Shown here piece after piece: positions 22,960 to 35,765 of a stretch of 64,000 bases of DNA. A program made the position numbers and the translations under genes. Source of the DNA: Anastrepha obliqua. Its lineage: Eukaryota; Arthropoda; Insecta; Diptera; Tephritidae. The stretch lies in the NCBI RefSeq assembly GCF_027943255.1, contig NC_072896.1, positions 68,652,501-68,716,500 on the forward strand. Reading direction: 5' to 3'. Position 1 is the first letter of the stretch. Every line of letters begins with the position of its first letter. The notes beneath the pieces were generated by a model. That model did not search any database. It was given only the letters and a program-made list of their open reading frames with translations, and was not told where the DNA came from.

Positions 22960-23740
22960 ATTTACGAGTGACTGAAGGACACTAAGGTTGATTTTTGCCA
23001 TTCCTCTTGAATAACTTCTTTAAGGAACAATAGGCTATATCACTGACATCCGTCTTTATAAAATTGCTAAGAATGCTCTAAAGAATGCTCCATTGCGTTT
23101 AGATCCGGACTATTAGCGGGCCACTTCAGCAAAAAAATATTATATTATTCGACGCGAAAAACTCCTTTGTACGCTTAGCGCTGTGAATTGGAGCATTGTC
23201 CTGTTTATACATCCAAAACTCACCACGTTATTCTTCAGCAAACTTCAATAAAATATTATTCAAGACCTCTACGTAATTCTCTGAGTTGATCTTATGTGAT
23301 TGGTCTTAACAATACAGCTAACAGCGTCCCAGGTCATAATACGGCCCCCGTGGAAATTTCGGGCGTGACGTTTGTCATGCGTCGCGAATATCACTCCAAT
23401 ACTTTTGACAACCATCAGGCTATCGGGATTAAATTTTTTTGTTAAAGCTAAAAATAATGGGTTATCATTCATCATTCTAGAACTTATAATTATCGGCGAA
23501 TACCAGTCTAGCTGCTTTATCACGTGGTTTAAGATTCAGTTTAAATTGGCTTTGATATTTTAAACTCGAATCTTCACTCAAAATTTGCTGTATTTTTCTC
23601 TTCGTAACATTAAGAGGAAGTTCACATCTACTTTTTAAGGGTGATGTTTTTATTGGCAACCGACCGTCTTGTCTCTTTCTTGTATCTGTCGCCAATCTAG
23701 GGCTAAGGAATGGTTCAATCTTTTAATTTTTCTATATCTA
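22960..23740 (-). mobile_element. Tc1/Tc3-like transposon relic (DD34E)
   Basis: Minus-strand frames in order: TSPLKSRCELPLNVTKRKIQ and QSQFKLNLKPRDKAARLVFA (linker/HTH region, 23695-23490), DNPLFLALTKKFNPDS (degraded first-Asp strand), NFHGGRIMTWDAVSCIVKT (23300-23370), QDNAPIHSAKRTKEFF near 23160-23200 (second Asp), LKWPANSPDLNAMEHS near 23080-23120 (third acidic residue Glu, NAMEH for NPIEN), and FYKDGCQ...LKEVIQEEWQKS (C-terminus, 22990-23050). This order and spacing are those of a Tc3-like transposase. Frameshifts separate the blocks. No terminal repeats identified. A NFHGG instead of HFGGG strand and NAME for NPIE suggest considerable age. Confidence 0.85.
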
Positions 23741-24059
23741 TCAGGATTTTTCAAAAAGTTGTGGATGATATTTAGGTTTCAATTTACTTTTAGCGCTATT
23801 TTGCGAACTGGGGCTCCTGATTCATTATAAGCTAGAATACTAAGCTCTCCTCGGTAGATAGCCGTTTCTCTTCACATAGTGTCCTAAAAATTTATTTTCC
23901 CCGCATGAAAATTATTTAATTGCCAATCGAAACTATTTAACTTACCGTATGAAATCTTTTAAATTGTTCCTTATAACTACAAATCATATTTCCTTCACGA
24001 AACTCAATTTTCAACGCTCAAACGTAACAGGACTTGAAGAGAAGGAAAGTATTATTGGA
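23741..24059. other. No gene recognised
   Basis: Short unique stretch between two transposons. Confidence 0.4.
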
Positions 24060-25297
24060 TGTGGGCAAAAAGTAAGGTGAATTTGGTTGTAAAATGAAAA
24101 ATCTTTATTTATTCTTGTAAATCAATCCCTTTCAAAAGAATCTCCTCTCGTTGAAATACACTTATGCCAACGATTTTTCCAATCCCCGAAACATGCCAAA
24201 TAGTCCATTTCCGGAATAGACATCAGCACCTTCTTCGATTCAGCTTTTATCTCCTCAATCGACTCGAAACGCGTTCCCCGGAGTGGTCTCTTGAGTTTTG
24301 GGAATAGCCAGAAGTCACACGGAGCCAAATCAGGCGAATACAGTGGTTGCGGAACGATATGCGTGGAATTTTTGGCGAAATGGTCACGAAGAACGAGTGC
24401 AGTGTGAGACGGTGCATTATCGTGATGCAAAAACCAAGAGTTGCTGGCCCATAATTCTGGTCTTTTTAGACGTAGTGCTTCACGTAAATGACGCATAACG
24501 TTCAAAGAATATTCCTTATTAACAGTTTGACCAGGTGGAAGGAATTCATAGTGCACCATACCACGAAAATCGAAAAAACTGTCATCATTACCTTTATTTG
24601 TGAACGACTTTGACGTGCTCTTTTCGGTCTGGCCTCGCCTTTAGCACGATATTCGCTTGATTGGTAGGTTGTTTCAGAGTCGTAAGCATAAATCTAAGTC
24701 TCATCTCCCGTAATGATGCATTTGAGCTCGTCCTGATAGTCTGAAAGCATTGTTTCACACACATCAACGCGACCAAAATGCTTTTTCAAAATGGTTTTCA
24801 CAGATCCTTCTGATATTCCGATCATATCAGTAAGGTCTTTAACAGTCAACCGACGAGTTTTGAGCACTAACTCCTTCACTTTATTGACGTGTTGGTCATC
24901 TGTTGACGTCGATGGTCGTCCGGAGCGCTCCAAGTCATCAACACGTTCTCGACCCTCTTTGAAGTCTTTGTACCACTTATAAACATTTTTCTGCGACATG
25001 GTAGAATCACCAAATGCCTTCTGCAACATGCTAAACGTTTCCGCAGCCGAAATTTCATTCCGCAAACAAAATTTGATGGCACTTCTCTGCTCAATCAAAT
25101 CAGACATTGTAAAAATCGAAAAATGCACTCTTGGTCGTTTGGTAAACACAAGCGTAAATATATTACTGATAATGACATTCACATGAAAGTTGTCCCAGAT
25201 GTTACTAACAGTGCTGCCAACTCATGAAAAATTAATTAGAGCGAAATTTTAATCCCGCGAAGTTTGACAAATAAATTCACCTTACTTTTTGCCCACA
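24060..25297 (-). mobile_element. mariner transposon, nearly intact, with perfect 25-bp terminal repeats
   Basis: The ends 24060-24084 and 25273-25297 are perfect 25-bp inverted repeats starting TGTGGGCAAAAAGTAAGG. They enclose one transposase gene on the minus strand that keeps all domains. The 1238-bp length is normal for mariner. The flanking bases are not the expected TA pair (GA and GG), so either the target site has mutated or the true ends lie a few bases further out. It is the best preserved autonomous-type element in the window. Confidence 0.95.
24122..25107 (-). pseudogene. mariner transposase pseudogene (DD34D), two main lesions
   Basis: Start chosen at the ATG at 25107 (MSDLIEQRSAIKFCLRN), since it begins the paired-like HTH domain as in other mariners. 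Domains in order: first HTH (residues ~1-60, NVYKWYKDFKEG), the DDLERSGRPSTS linker, second HTH (TVKDLTDMIGISEGSVKTIL), then the catalytic core: ITGDET (first Asp), LHHDNAPSH (second) and YSPDLAPCDFW (third), 34 residues between the second and third, i.e. DD34D. C-terminus RWHKCISTRGDSFERD. Lesions: TAG at 24694-24696 where the family has Trp after GDET, and a one-base loss in the A6 run at 24573-24578 (T6 on the coding strand) that shifts frame before DFRGMVHYEF. The end SFERD with early TGA may be a third change. Confidence 0.93.
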
Positions 25298-26249
25298 GGT
25301 ATGTAAGTTGGTGTATAATAACGGCCGCCATTTATCGACATCGAGAACCTTGTGCAAAATCTGTAGGATGAAAGTGTGTTCAGATAAGCTTCTATTCAAA
25401 TTCTATTAAAATTTACCGATTTTGCCCAGGGTTATTAATGACAAAATCTATGGAAATGAATCTTACCCAAAATGATGATCCATTAATGATGAATTTAAAT
25501 CGTATTTAAATTCTTGTCGTATTAATTTTTTTTTACATTTTTTTTTGGCCTATAAAAATTGTGGGCTTATGCATGCCTCAATGGTTTTGTAGCCAATAAA
25601 AAACATTCAGTACGATCATGATCGTGATCGGGTGGAGTATTTTGTGGATGTGTTTAAAGTACACATAAATCAAACACAGGTATGTTAAAAATAAGGAGGA
25701 AGGAAAAAAGAAAAAAAAAATGTATACATGTACTACGGCACAATGTATATAGAAATCATTGCAAATATGTATCTAGTATTAAGGACGTTATTAATGTAGC
25801 AGAAGTTTTCTCTTCTTATATAAGAATCGTTTTTTATTATTGGCAGACAAACAATGATTCGTAATCTAGTGTATCTATAATTTGTGAGGGGTGGGAAGCG
25901 GCTACCGAAAATGAGATGTTCAAGTCGTGACTGAAGGCAATGTTGAATACTATGAATATATTTCCCTCCGGCAGAAGGCGAAATCGTCCTTTTATGTTGA
26001 CATAGTGATCGGATCTTGTATCGAGATAGCTCCCTAGCCTATTCCTTGTTTATTGTGCAAGAGCTTTTGGCTAAAAGAAGCATTCTACGATGCCGCACCC
26101 AAGTCACAGTCCTGAAATCACATTATTGGGGATTTTTGCAAAAATGCAATGGCAATGAAAAAACTCTTTTTACGATTGAAAAAAAATATTTACGTTAGAA
26201 AAAAATTTTAGAAAACAAATTATACAGTCTATCCAAGAATATCTCCGAC
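25298..26249. other. No gene recognised
   Basis: AT-rich, with A-runs near 25700-25725. No coding similarity found. Confidence 0.4.
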
Positions 26250-26720
26250 AGAGAAATGTACCACACTAAGGACTCACAGAGCCTATTATACCTACAGTAT
26301 AAGTCATGGTCTGGCTTGGAGACATTTTTGAGAAAAGGTCATAAAACTATAGCAAAAGGGTATCAAGGAAATGTCATGGTGGAAAGGGTGAAGAATTAAC
26401 AGAAACACTCTTTGGTGGAGAACACTGGGTCTTTCTACAGGACTCTGCACCAATACAGAAAGTTAAAATAACTTTAAAATGGCTATAACAGAATATTTCA
26501 GCGTTTATTTCTGTTAAAGACTGACTTTCAGGTGGTCCAGATTTAAATTGTCTGGACTACAAATTTTAAAGTTGCAGGGTATGAACTCTAAAGATCGCCA
26601 CGGATGTTTGAAAAATCTACGGAAACCATGCAATAACCAGACCACTTAAGTGTCTGTATCATATAACGAATTCAATTTGTTTATACGAGGAAAGTCCGAA
26701 CACCATCAAACTTGTCAAAA
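26250..26720 (+). mobile_element. maT-like (DD37D) transposon relic
   Basis: Plus-strand frames give VMVWLGDIFEK at about 26308-26340, then LFGGEHWVFLQDSAPIQKVK (second Asp) at about 26408-26470, ISAFISVKD, and SGGPDLNCLDYKF near 26533-26570 (third Asp). Thirty-seven positions, counting two stop codons, lie between the second and third Asp, which is the DD37D spacing of maT elements; the Trp-rich GxxWVFQQDSAPAHK and DWPSGSPDLNPLDYKLW motifs of the family are recognisable. Several stops. The N-terminus and terminal repeats were not found. Confidence 0.78.
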
Positions 26721-28784
26721 ATCAAGGAAAATTTTGAGCTACTTTACATTTGCATTTTTTTGTACTAAAATTGAATATGCTATAAAACTGCTTACCCAAT
26801 AATTAAAAAAAAATCGGATACATTTTTTTTTAAATTTCGATCTAAATTTGTTGAACTTTTATAAATTTTGTACAAAGTTGGCTGCTTGGTCTTTGTTATA
26901 TGAATGATCGATATTTTTATAAAACTAATAATTGAAATTAAAAAGAATTTATAATTATGTAATTAGTAATTCTTAAGTCGTTACGTCTTTTATTTCGCTT
27001 GCTGCATTTTAAATAGGACAGAAACGTAAGCAAGGTGCTGTGTTTGCATTCTGATTTGGTTGGCTTCCTTTTGGTTTGTCTTTTAAGCGTCGTATTAAGA
27101 ATTTCTTCCCAGATTACGACTTCATAGCATAATGCGCTTCGTTTTTTCACAATTTTTACTCCACCAATGCAATTTAATGCGAATGCGAGTTTTTTTGGTG
27201 TCTGTACTACACTACATCTGCCACACTTCTACCATCCCACCGCTAACCACATTCACCTTGCTGCTATTGCCTTCGCTCGCCGCCAATGTTCGCTTTGTAA
27301 CTGTAATGCAATGAATATGAAATCAGTTTGCCGCATTTTATTTAAGCACCTGTTGCAAGATGATCAGTAGTTGTTGCTGTAGCAGAGTTATGTTGCGCCA
27401 GTTAGGAAGAATACAAATGGCAAAAGGTAGAAAATGAAGCAAGAAAAATATGCATATAAAATGAATTTCATATGTCGTTATGGTTATTACAGTTGCTGCT
27501 GTTCGCCGATTTTTGTGCAAAAGTGATGGAAAAAAAGAATTTTATAAAATGTAGTTTCATCAGTTTTCAAGTTTTCGCATATTGCTTTTCATATATTTCG
27601 CGGTGTCTTCTTATCGTTATGGTTATTGTTATCGTTTCTTCGTTATTGTTGTTTGTCTTTATTGCTGCTGCTAATCAGCATCAATGATTTGCATGTGTTT
27701 TGGCTGCTACATCGTGTTGCAAACCATAATATGTAAATTTCATAGAGAACATTGTGGAATGAAAATGAAGAAAACATTGCCAGTAGACTGGACTTCGCAC
27801 ACTAAGGTAACTCTTGATGTGCATGAAGGTACACCCATTTTTTTTTACATGGTAGGTACGTTCCTAAAAATGAATGCAAAAAAAAAATCGTGAAAAAGTC
27901 CATGTCGCATATAGAAAATTTGGGTATAGATTCTACAACATTAAAATATCGTGTAAAATGAAAAACCCTGAATATAATATTTTCCCAAAAAATCGTGTAA
28001 AAGAATTAATAATGAAATTCATATTTCATAAGTCTTTACAAAACAAAAAAAAATCTTTTTTATTACAAAAAAAAAAAAAATTAATAAATAAGTAGTAATT
28101 CAATCCAGACGTACAAAACATATAAAAATTCAAATTGAATTAGGAAAGAAAATTCAGTTTCACAACTATTCATCGCTACTTGAAAACAAGCGCGTACGTG
28201 TATTATGGAGTAGACACAAAATTTTATCATCAGTAGATTACCATATGTCAGATACTATGTCAGATATGTCCGGCCCTTCTGCCGTGTATTAGTCAAAATA
28301 TTAACGGCTTCTGTTGGTTTTTGCGTTGCAACAAAGTCTGTTATTAGGAGTTGTTGTATGCTTTCTCGAGTTGTTTAAAGATGTGTAAGGTGGCGAAAAA
28401 TTAATCACCCTATCGGAAAATGTATAATTTTTGCAAATGGCGTCGTAAATCAGTCATATTTGACACTTGTAAACTAAACAGCTGCAGTATACAAACAGAC
28501 AAGCAATGGAGCAAAGGTCAAATAAATATTTCCAGCACTAAAAATTATTTTTTTAATCAGTAAAAATGATTCAAAAATAAAAGTGGATGATTAGTGTTGC
28601 TCCAGTATCCACCAATATTGTTATCCGTTGAAATTTTAATGCAGTTTAACTTGGTTACTTCTAAAATTTACTCCTTGTTCTTACATGAAAAATTTTTACT
28701 TCATAAGACATCCTGTTAGGAATTATATTTGGTTGGAAAAACAGTTTTTATTTTGAGATTCATGCGATAACAAAAATTTTGTAT
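26721..28784. other. AT-rich DNA, no gene recognised
   Basis: Open frames between 26938 and 28095 are low-complexity and match nothing. A pure A run lies at 28066-28080. The 27120-27690 part is somewhat less repetitive but has no recognisable exon. Confidence 0.45.
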
Positions 28785-30438
28785 AAATAAATTTATTAGT
28801 GAAACCCGGTTGTTTGCAACTATAACAGTATGTGTTGTAAGGGATGCCCATTTTGGCTGCTTGTTCTCCGATAGACCAAAAGCCAGTTATGACTGCCGTT
28901 TGTCTACAGGCGCGCCGCCGATTCATGTTTATCAATGTCTACGATAGCTTGAGGTTGTAGGTGGGCCATAACGTTTTGCTAATTTTGCATTTCGTCTGGT
29001 AGCTCCATCTACAATCCGTGATTCAGAGGTATTTTAGGGAAATTGATTTCTTGACTGCACCTAATGGTGTGAATACCGGTTCTGCTAGATCGATATTCAT
29101 GGCAGATCCCCCTCTTGCCAGTTCATCTGTTGTTTCGTTACCTTCAATTTTCCGATGTGCCGGGACCCATATTGAGGTATCTTTATGGTTTTCACTCAAG
29201 TTGGTGAGGCTATTCCTACTTTGCTCCACCACTTTAGAAATTGTTGTAGCCGAATCCAGTGCCTGGATTGCAGCTTGGCTATCCGAAAGAATGTCGATAT
29301 TGCCCTTAAAAGAGAAATCTGCGATTAGTAGCCTACAACCTTCCCCAATTGCCAGTACTTCCGCCTGAAAGGCACTGCAAGAATTAGGGAGGCGCACAGA
29401 TTTTTCAATTTTAAGTCTATGAAAATATGATATATACCAGCTCCAACACTACAAACCAGTTTAGAACCATTTGTATAGATTGTAGTGTCGAAGTTGTTTA
29501 CTGAGAATTCCTTATTCCATTCTTTTCTAGATGAAAAGAGAGATGCAAAATTCCTATTGAAAGTTACCGTCGGGGCGTAACTCAGTAGTCAGTCTCTTCG
29601 AGGTATACTGGGTTTGTCGCAGTAATAGACTGGCATGGCCATGAGTTTTTCTTCCAGCGACCCGCTTCATTTAGCCTAAATGCATTAATTGTTGCTGTCT
29701 TCTTAATGTGTAGGTCTATTGGAATAACGTGTGTCAGTGCATTGAGAGCCTCTCTAGGACATAATCTGATTGTACCGACTGTTATTGCACAGGCTGATCT
29801 TTGTATTCTGCCAAGTAATTTGATGTTGTATTCTCTCTCTAGTATACTCTCATATTGTGTACTTGGGTTGAAGTTCCCATCTTCTTCCTAGCATACGTTT
29901 ACAGGCATATAAAGCGATTTCTGCTTTCTTTACCCATTCTTCAATGTTTATTTTCCAGCTAAGTTTGGAGTCCAGAATTACCCCTAAGTACTTTGCATTG
30001 GGTTAAAGTGAAAGAGATTGCCCGTTGATATTTGGTAGGGTATTAATTTCTTCCTTGTATCTGGTGGCAAAAAGCGCAAGTTCTGTTTTACGCGGGTTTA
30101 AACTTAGGCCACATCCTGTGGTCCAAGAGTTAAGCTCGCCTAGCGCCCTTTTGATGATTCCACTGATCGTATTACGACAAAGTCCACTGATCGTATAAAG
30201 ACAAAGCCATTCGCACCACATCATCAGCATACGCCACTGCTTTTACCCCACCTCCATTAAGTTTTATTAAGATTTTACTAATAACACATAACCAGAGGAA
30301 TGGAGATAATACTCCCCCCTGTGTAGTGCCCGTGTTGACGTTATTAGTGATGTTGATATTAATATACAAATATAAGTACTCTATGATCTCTTGAAAATTC
30401 AACTCTACAAAATTTGCATACAAATTATCTCTATTCAA
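28785..30438 (-). mobile_element. Non-LTR retrotransposon (RT palm to RNase H and C-terminus), pseudogene
   Basis: Minus strand from 30438: NVNTGTTQGGVLSPFLWLCV (RT motif B region), AYADDVVRMA (polymerase YADD near 30215-30230), then after a duplication/frameshift IKRALGELNSWTTGCGLSLN, PRKTELALFATRY (30120-30030), a thumb region in broken frames, then the RNase H domain 29397-29023: SAFQAEVLAIGEGCRLLI (Glu), IDILSDSQAAIQALDS (Asp), WVPAHRKIEGNETTDELARG with the His preserved, and ISLKYL. The last part at 28935-28800 is RRACRQTAVITGFWSIGEQA and AKMGIPYNTYCYSC. Order EN-less RT-RNase H-CT fits an I/R1/Jockey-group LINE with RNase H. The 5' ORF and endonuclease are absent (5' truncation). Sister copy at 9855-10430. 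Confidence 0.88.
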
Positions 30439-33400
30439 CTCGACAGCATGATGAACTTAACCTTTCTTTCTGTGATCCAAAGTACCTGCTTTATTATAAA
30501 TATTTATTAAGATTACAACTACTAGAGAAAATAGAGTTTTTTTCACAACTTGTTTTGATGTTCTACAAAAGAAACAGTTTGGTGAGACATTTTTCTAATA
30601 ATTAGCGGAACTAAACATTTTTTTCATATTTTTTGTGATAACCAGTAAAATAAAATTGGTTTGTTATTGATACAAAAACACAAATGAACACTTTTTGATA
30701 ACTGATTCTTTTTAAAAATATATACAACATAATTTGTAATAAATTGTCTAAATCTCTATATAAATTCAAAATAAAGAACACTTACAAAGTTAAAATTAAC
30801 TAGGCACAGAGCTCTCTACTGTATACGCACACTACAGATTTTACCACAGAATAATAAAAACTCGCACTTGCGAGTTAGCAACCCACTATAACTTGAGCTA
30901 CCTCAACTTTAAGGATAGGGTATTGCCAAAACTTGCGACAGGCACCAATATGAATACACACATTTGAAAATTTGCCAATAGTAACAATAACTATACACGT
31001 CATCATAATCACTAACATAAAAACTTTGCAACTTTTAACAACCCTTTTCGAAGGGGAAAGTTAAGAACATGCAAAGATAAAAAAATATCCAAAAAAGTGA
31101 GAAATAAAAACTAAAAATGTACACTTCACACACCTTTGATCAACCAAACGTGGATGGTGTAAAGCCTCACAAACCATTTTGGCCACTCAGCAGAAAAGTT
31201 TCTCACAAAAACCCTGCGCTAAAACTCAATGCTTGCTGTGATTTTCTATGTTATTTTGTGGATAAAATTTTATCGAAGCGAGTACGTACATTTAAGTCTG
31301 TTTAAGGAAAACTGCCTTTTTATGCGCATCTGTATACGAATGTGTACTCGTACGTAGTTGTGCACTTTTATCCAGCGACCACCTGTGGCCTCACTTAATG
31401 ACGCCCAACTAATGATGCTGCTAATATTAATGGGCTGTGATGATGACCACCTTCCTGGTTACGTTGTAATGTTCTGCCTTAAAGAGTTGATTAGTACAAT
31501 TTTTGCAGTTATTTTTAGTTGGGGTAGTAATGATATTATTTAAAATGGCAACAGTGATTCATAAAAATCGATGAAATATTGAAATAGTTTCCAGGCAAGC
31601 GACTTAAACTAAGACGATGTAATCAGTGAATAGTTTAGGTGGATATGAGGCTGTGGTTGATTTATGTTTTTCACTAAATACAATTCTTATGATAGTGGTC
31701 AATTATCTATAAATGTAGTAATTTTCAGTTATTCAAGCAGACAGCTATATTATTATTTATTCGCTGATCAATTTTAAACAGATTTATAGAATAGTTAATC
31801 ATCTGCCCGATCTAACCTGCTTAAATTATAAATATTGTGGGTGGTAGGTCGTTTGATTTTTGATGCCATATCTGAGTCTTGATGCCATATCTGATACAAA
31901 TGATAGACTTTTCACCTCCAAATCACGATAAAATCATTGCAATCCAAATTTTGGAGATATTTATAGCTTGATGTTATACTAGCAAATGAGAAAACATATA
32001 AGTGCACTTGAGTCATGACTTTGTAGAGTTAAAACATTCAACGTCCATTAGATTTCGTAAATGAACCTCTAGACTGGTCAGCATTCGACGTGTGAGCATC
32101 CGACTAAAGCGCGAAGCATTAAGCACTCGAAAAATGTATTCCATGATTTCTTTGGGCTATGGATTTTCCTAGCCTATGTAAGTATACATGCATTTCATTA
32201 ATTTGCTTCGGTAAAACGAACCACTTACACTTACGTCTGCTTCGTTGTTTGGGTTTTATGCTTTGAAGCTAACTCTTTTATGTATGAAGTTAACTCTTCG
32301 AAAATATTCAACAAAAGACCGTGCGTTTTAGTATGAAAGTCAATTCTGAAATTTGAAAATTATGTGGAAGAACATTTTTCAACTTTTTTCAATCAATCGT
32401 TTTCAAGTTAATCTTTTTTTTAAACTTTTCCCATTATCACTGAGCATTTCCCTTCCATTCCCCTTCGTAATTTTTCACGTGCTAATTCACTTGCTTTTCT
32501 TTGCAAGCTAACAGAAACGAAGCACAAACTTTCCCCATGAGCGCGATTCCATTAAACTTTCACTTAAAGGTCAACTGCAGCACACACAACTCAGTGTCAG
32601 CTCAATGCATCCGTTATTCCTCTTTTTATAACGGAAACTTTACAGCTGTGCAATTGTATGCAATCCACTTTCCTTTATTCCACAACCCACACATACAAGT
32701 TATCATCATCACCATCACAGCCCAGGAAAGCTGTCCTTCATGCTTCGCTTGCATGGCAGCAGCCTCAACGCTCTAGATTTGAACTCTTTTATATCCGTTG
32801 TAGCTCAAAATGTTCTTTTCAATTCAATACAGCACTTCCGTTTACCACTTTTCGAAGCCATTAAAAAAGTTTCGCTCCTTTGGCGTTTGCTATTGTTGTT
32901 TTTTGCTTTCACTTTCTCATCTCTGCTCACTCGCTGGTACTACTCTTCAGCCAGCGCGCAGCTCGTCCATCAACACGCTATTCATAACGTGTTCACTGCT
33001 TTGGGGCATTATTGCCCTTGTGTCTCTCGAACACTTTACTGCTGCTGTTGTTTTTGTTAGCCTTTTGCCTGGCAAAATATCAAGTTGATTGCCAAACCGA
33101 TCAAATCATCGAATTCAAGTGGCGCATAGTAGAAAAAACTCTTTTGTCGTTGCCTTATTATATTTTCCCTTTAGCTGGTGATTGTGTTTAAGCTCTATCG
33201 TATAATAATTTGTACAAGAAGATGGAGAATGATGCAGATTTTGTTCGTTATCAGGTCATGGCTAAAATTTGTGGAAATTAATAGAAACAGACAAGTAAAC
33301 ATACAATTAGATGTATATATATACAATATACTACTTGGGGAAAAATAAAATTCAATAATTTACGCCTCAATATACAGCAAATAGATGAAATTTATTTAGC

Positions 33401-33699
33401 TCAAATACAAATTACATTAAATATTATTCTTAGACCTTACACTTGTGCTTCTAACGATTTTCTAACGAAATGAAGCAATAAAGTGGAGAACTCAACTACG
33501 ACCTACAGTGCCGAGCATAACTTAACTTTGTAACTTAATATTTATAAGGTTTTTCGAGTGAGAGTTCTTTGTTATATTCTTTAAAAGTTTTTCATTCATT
33601 AACCAAAACCATATACTGGGTACGGGTATAACTTTCCGTCCTTTCTTACTCAAATTTACGAATTATTTAAACAATTAAATAATACATGATATTATGTGA
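30439..33699. other. No gene recognised
   Basis: The longest element-free block along with 41.2-43.6 kb. Frames at 31117-31305 and 32501-33088 are open on chance grounds. The 32460-33110 part has more balanced base composition and could hold host regulatory DNA, but I can support nothing specific. Confidence 0.45.
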
Positions 33700-34495
33700 A
33701 GTATGTACCATTGAAAGCTACAACTTTACTCCAACCTTCAGGCAGCATACGGATTCCTCTGACGAAAAATTCGAGTTCTTTTGACCTGATCTATTCATTG
33801 AGCCAGGTTGTGATGCTCTCGTAAGAAGTGAACCGCTCTCCAATAAGTGCTGACTGTATTGATCGGAACAGATGGTAATCCGAAGGTGCAATGTCTGGGG
33901 AATACGGCGGGTGGGATAAGATTTCCAAATTCAGTCCCTCTAAATATTTCTGGACCGATTTAGCAACGTGTAGCTTGGCGTTGTCATGCAGCAAAACCAG
34001 TTTGCCATGTTTACCGTCCCATTGTGGCCGCTTTTCTTTTAGAGTTGGATTCAAACGCATTAGCCGCAGTCGGTAACGATCTCCAGTGATGGTTTCAGAT
34101 GGTTTAAGGAGTTCATAATAGATGACACCCTTCTGATCACACCAAATGCACAACATAACCTTTGAAGCATGAATATTTTTTTCGCTGTCGATGAAGCTGG
34201 TTCTTCTGGCAGGCCCCAACTTTTTCGACGCTTTGGGTTATCATAATGGATCAATTTTTCATCCCCAGTGACGATGCGATGCAGAAAACCCTTTCTTTTC
34301 TGCCGTTCAAGAAGCATCTCACTCGTCACCAAACGTCTCTCAATATCTCTCTCCTCTCAATGTGTCACCCAGTCATCTCCTTTCTGGACCAATTGTTGTA
34401 GTGTAGTATCTTTAAATTTTTTCGGTGCCTCTTCGCGATCTTTATCACTCACGTCGAAATTGCCACTTTGGAAGCTTTGAAACCCCTTTTTATAA
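33700..34495 (-). mobile_element. mariner relic (mauritiana-like, DD34D)
   Basis: Minus strand: FQSFQSGNFDVSDKDREEAP (end of the first HTH, about 34480-34420), a deletion across the second HTH, then ERQKRKGFLHRIVTGDEKLI (first Asp; Trp of EKWI replaced by Leu), NPKRRKSWGLPEEPASSTAK, a frameshift near 34200, KVMLCIWCDQKGVIYYELLK, LLHDNAKLHVAKSVQKYLEG (second Asp), and HPPYSPDIAPSDYHLFRSIQ (third Asp), 34 residues apart. The C-terminus reads VVAFNGTYFT near 33703-33735 after a frameshift. Sequence style is that of the mauritiana-type mariners. No matching terminal repeats were identified. Confidence 0.9.
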
Positions 34496-35164
34496 GTTGT
34501 ATTTAGTGGAGAGTGATTGCCGTATTGCTCAATATATATTGTTATATTGATATTGATATGTATTTGTCACTTTTCTTTAAAAGGTAATAATGAAGAATGA
34601 CTTCCCTCAAATGCTGTTTTTTTGGGACGAACGTAGACATTTTTTTCAGATAAAAAAGAATCCTTACGCTTCAAATGCCTGCAAACTACCGCGATCGAGA
34701 CTTCACATATACACCTTCAAATCACCAGTATATTACTACAGCGAACACAAAAATAGTATTGCAGGGACACCTCTTTTACGAGGGCGGAAACTTATTCCCA
34801 TACCAATAAATCAATTCTTCAAACTTTATAAAAAATTTAGAACAATGCAACAGATTTGTATCTAAGTTTTGAATTTTTTATCCGAATTTTGAGAAAATTA
34901 TTGGGTACGCAGTAACGTAGCTTATGAAAACTTAATGAAATGATGGAATTTTTAAGCTGCTAAAAGCCGCTTGGAGTTTCAATATTTTTTGAAATAATAA
35001 TAATTGGTATTGAGAGCATAAGTAAATAAAAGTGAAGTAAAAACTACTCATAAATGTATATAAATAAATTTAGTTAAAAAATAAATATAAAATATAGAAA
35101 ATAAAAGCAAAGACAACTACAACTATGTAATGTAAATTGTAAAAAGTAGTTAAAGAGTCTCGGG
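34496..35164. other. No gene recognised
   Basis: A 91-residue open frame (34590-34865) has no recognisable domain. The rest is AT-rich. Confidence 0.4.
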
Positions 35165-35765
35165 TTCGAGAGGAACTTTTTCCATACACATTCCCTCAAG
35201 AGAAGACTAGGCGGGGTGTAACATTTGGAGATAGGCCATGGCAAATATGTTTACGGATGGCTCGAAGTTCGACGGAAGAGTTGGTAGTGGAGTATTTTAC
35301 GTGGAGCTCCCCATCAAACCCAAATATAGGCTTACGGACGAATGTAGTGTTTTCCAAGCGGAAGTAGCCGCAATTAAGGAAGCGATTGGTTTATTGCTTC
35401 TGTAATTATTGTAAAGGAGGTAAACATCTACCCTGACAGCCAGCGGCAATCAGGGCCTCGAGCTCGTTCTTCCCTACACCTGCGGATATTGCGGGTTTAA
35501 ATACCACACATCTGGTGAAAGTCATCAGTAGTTTGAAGCGGTTAATACAACCGTAAATAGCCACTGTTGGTCGTCATCCTCTAATTCAAAGTCTCTTCTT
35601 CCTTTTCTTCCACCTGTGTGGTTCCTTTCCTTCTCCTTTTCCCCTCCCCTCGCCCTCTATGGTATCACAATAGACTAATTTTAAATTTTTGTTCGAGTGG
35701 GCCCCTTGCAAGGGCAGCTATTTAACCTAATCTAACCTACATAATATAATGTATCTAGAAGTTGC
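35165..35765 (+). mobile_element. Non-LTR retrotransposon 3' end (RNase H and tail)
   Basis: The frame at about 35240-35405 gives MFTDGSKFDGRVGSGVFYVE, then LTDECSVFQAEVAAIKEAIG: the first strand with Asp (TDGS) and the Glu helix (FQAEVAAI) of an RNase H domain. VNIYPDSQ near 35421 follows after a stop (IYTDSQ-type strand). The 3' region contains the palindrome CCCTTGCAAGGG (35703-35714) and ends TAACCTAATCTAACCTA (35732-35748), a tail typical of some fly LINEs. Copy is 5'-truncated and internally shortened. Confidence 0.8.

Noticed and set aside
32501..33088. Cluster of overlapping open frames suggestive of a gene
   Set aside because: All three frames are open over similar lengths and none resembles a known protein; chance openness in balanced-composition DNA.
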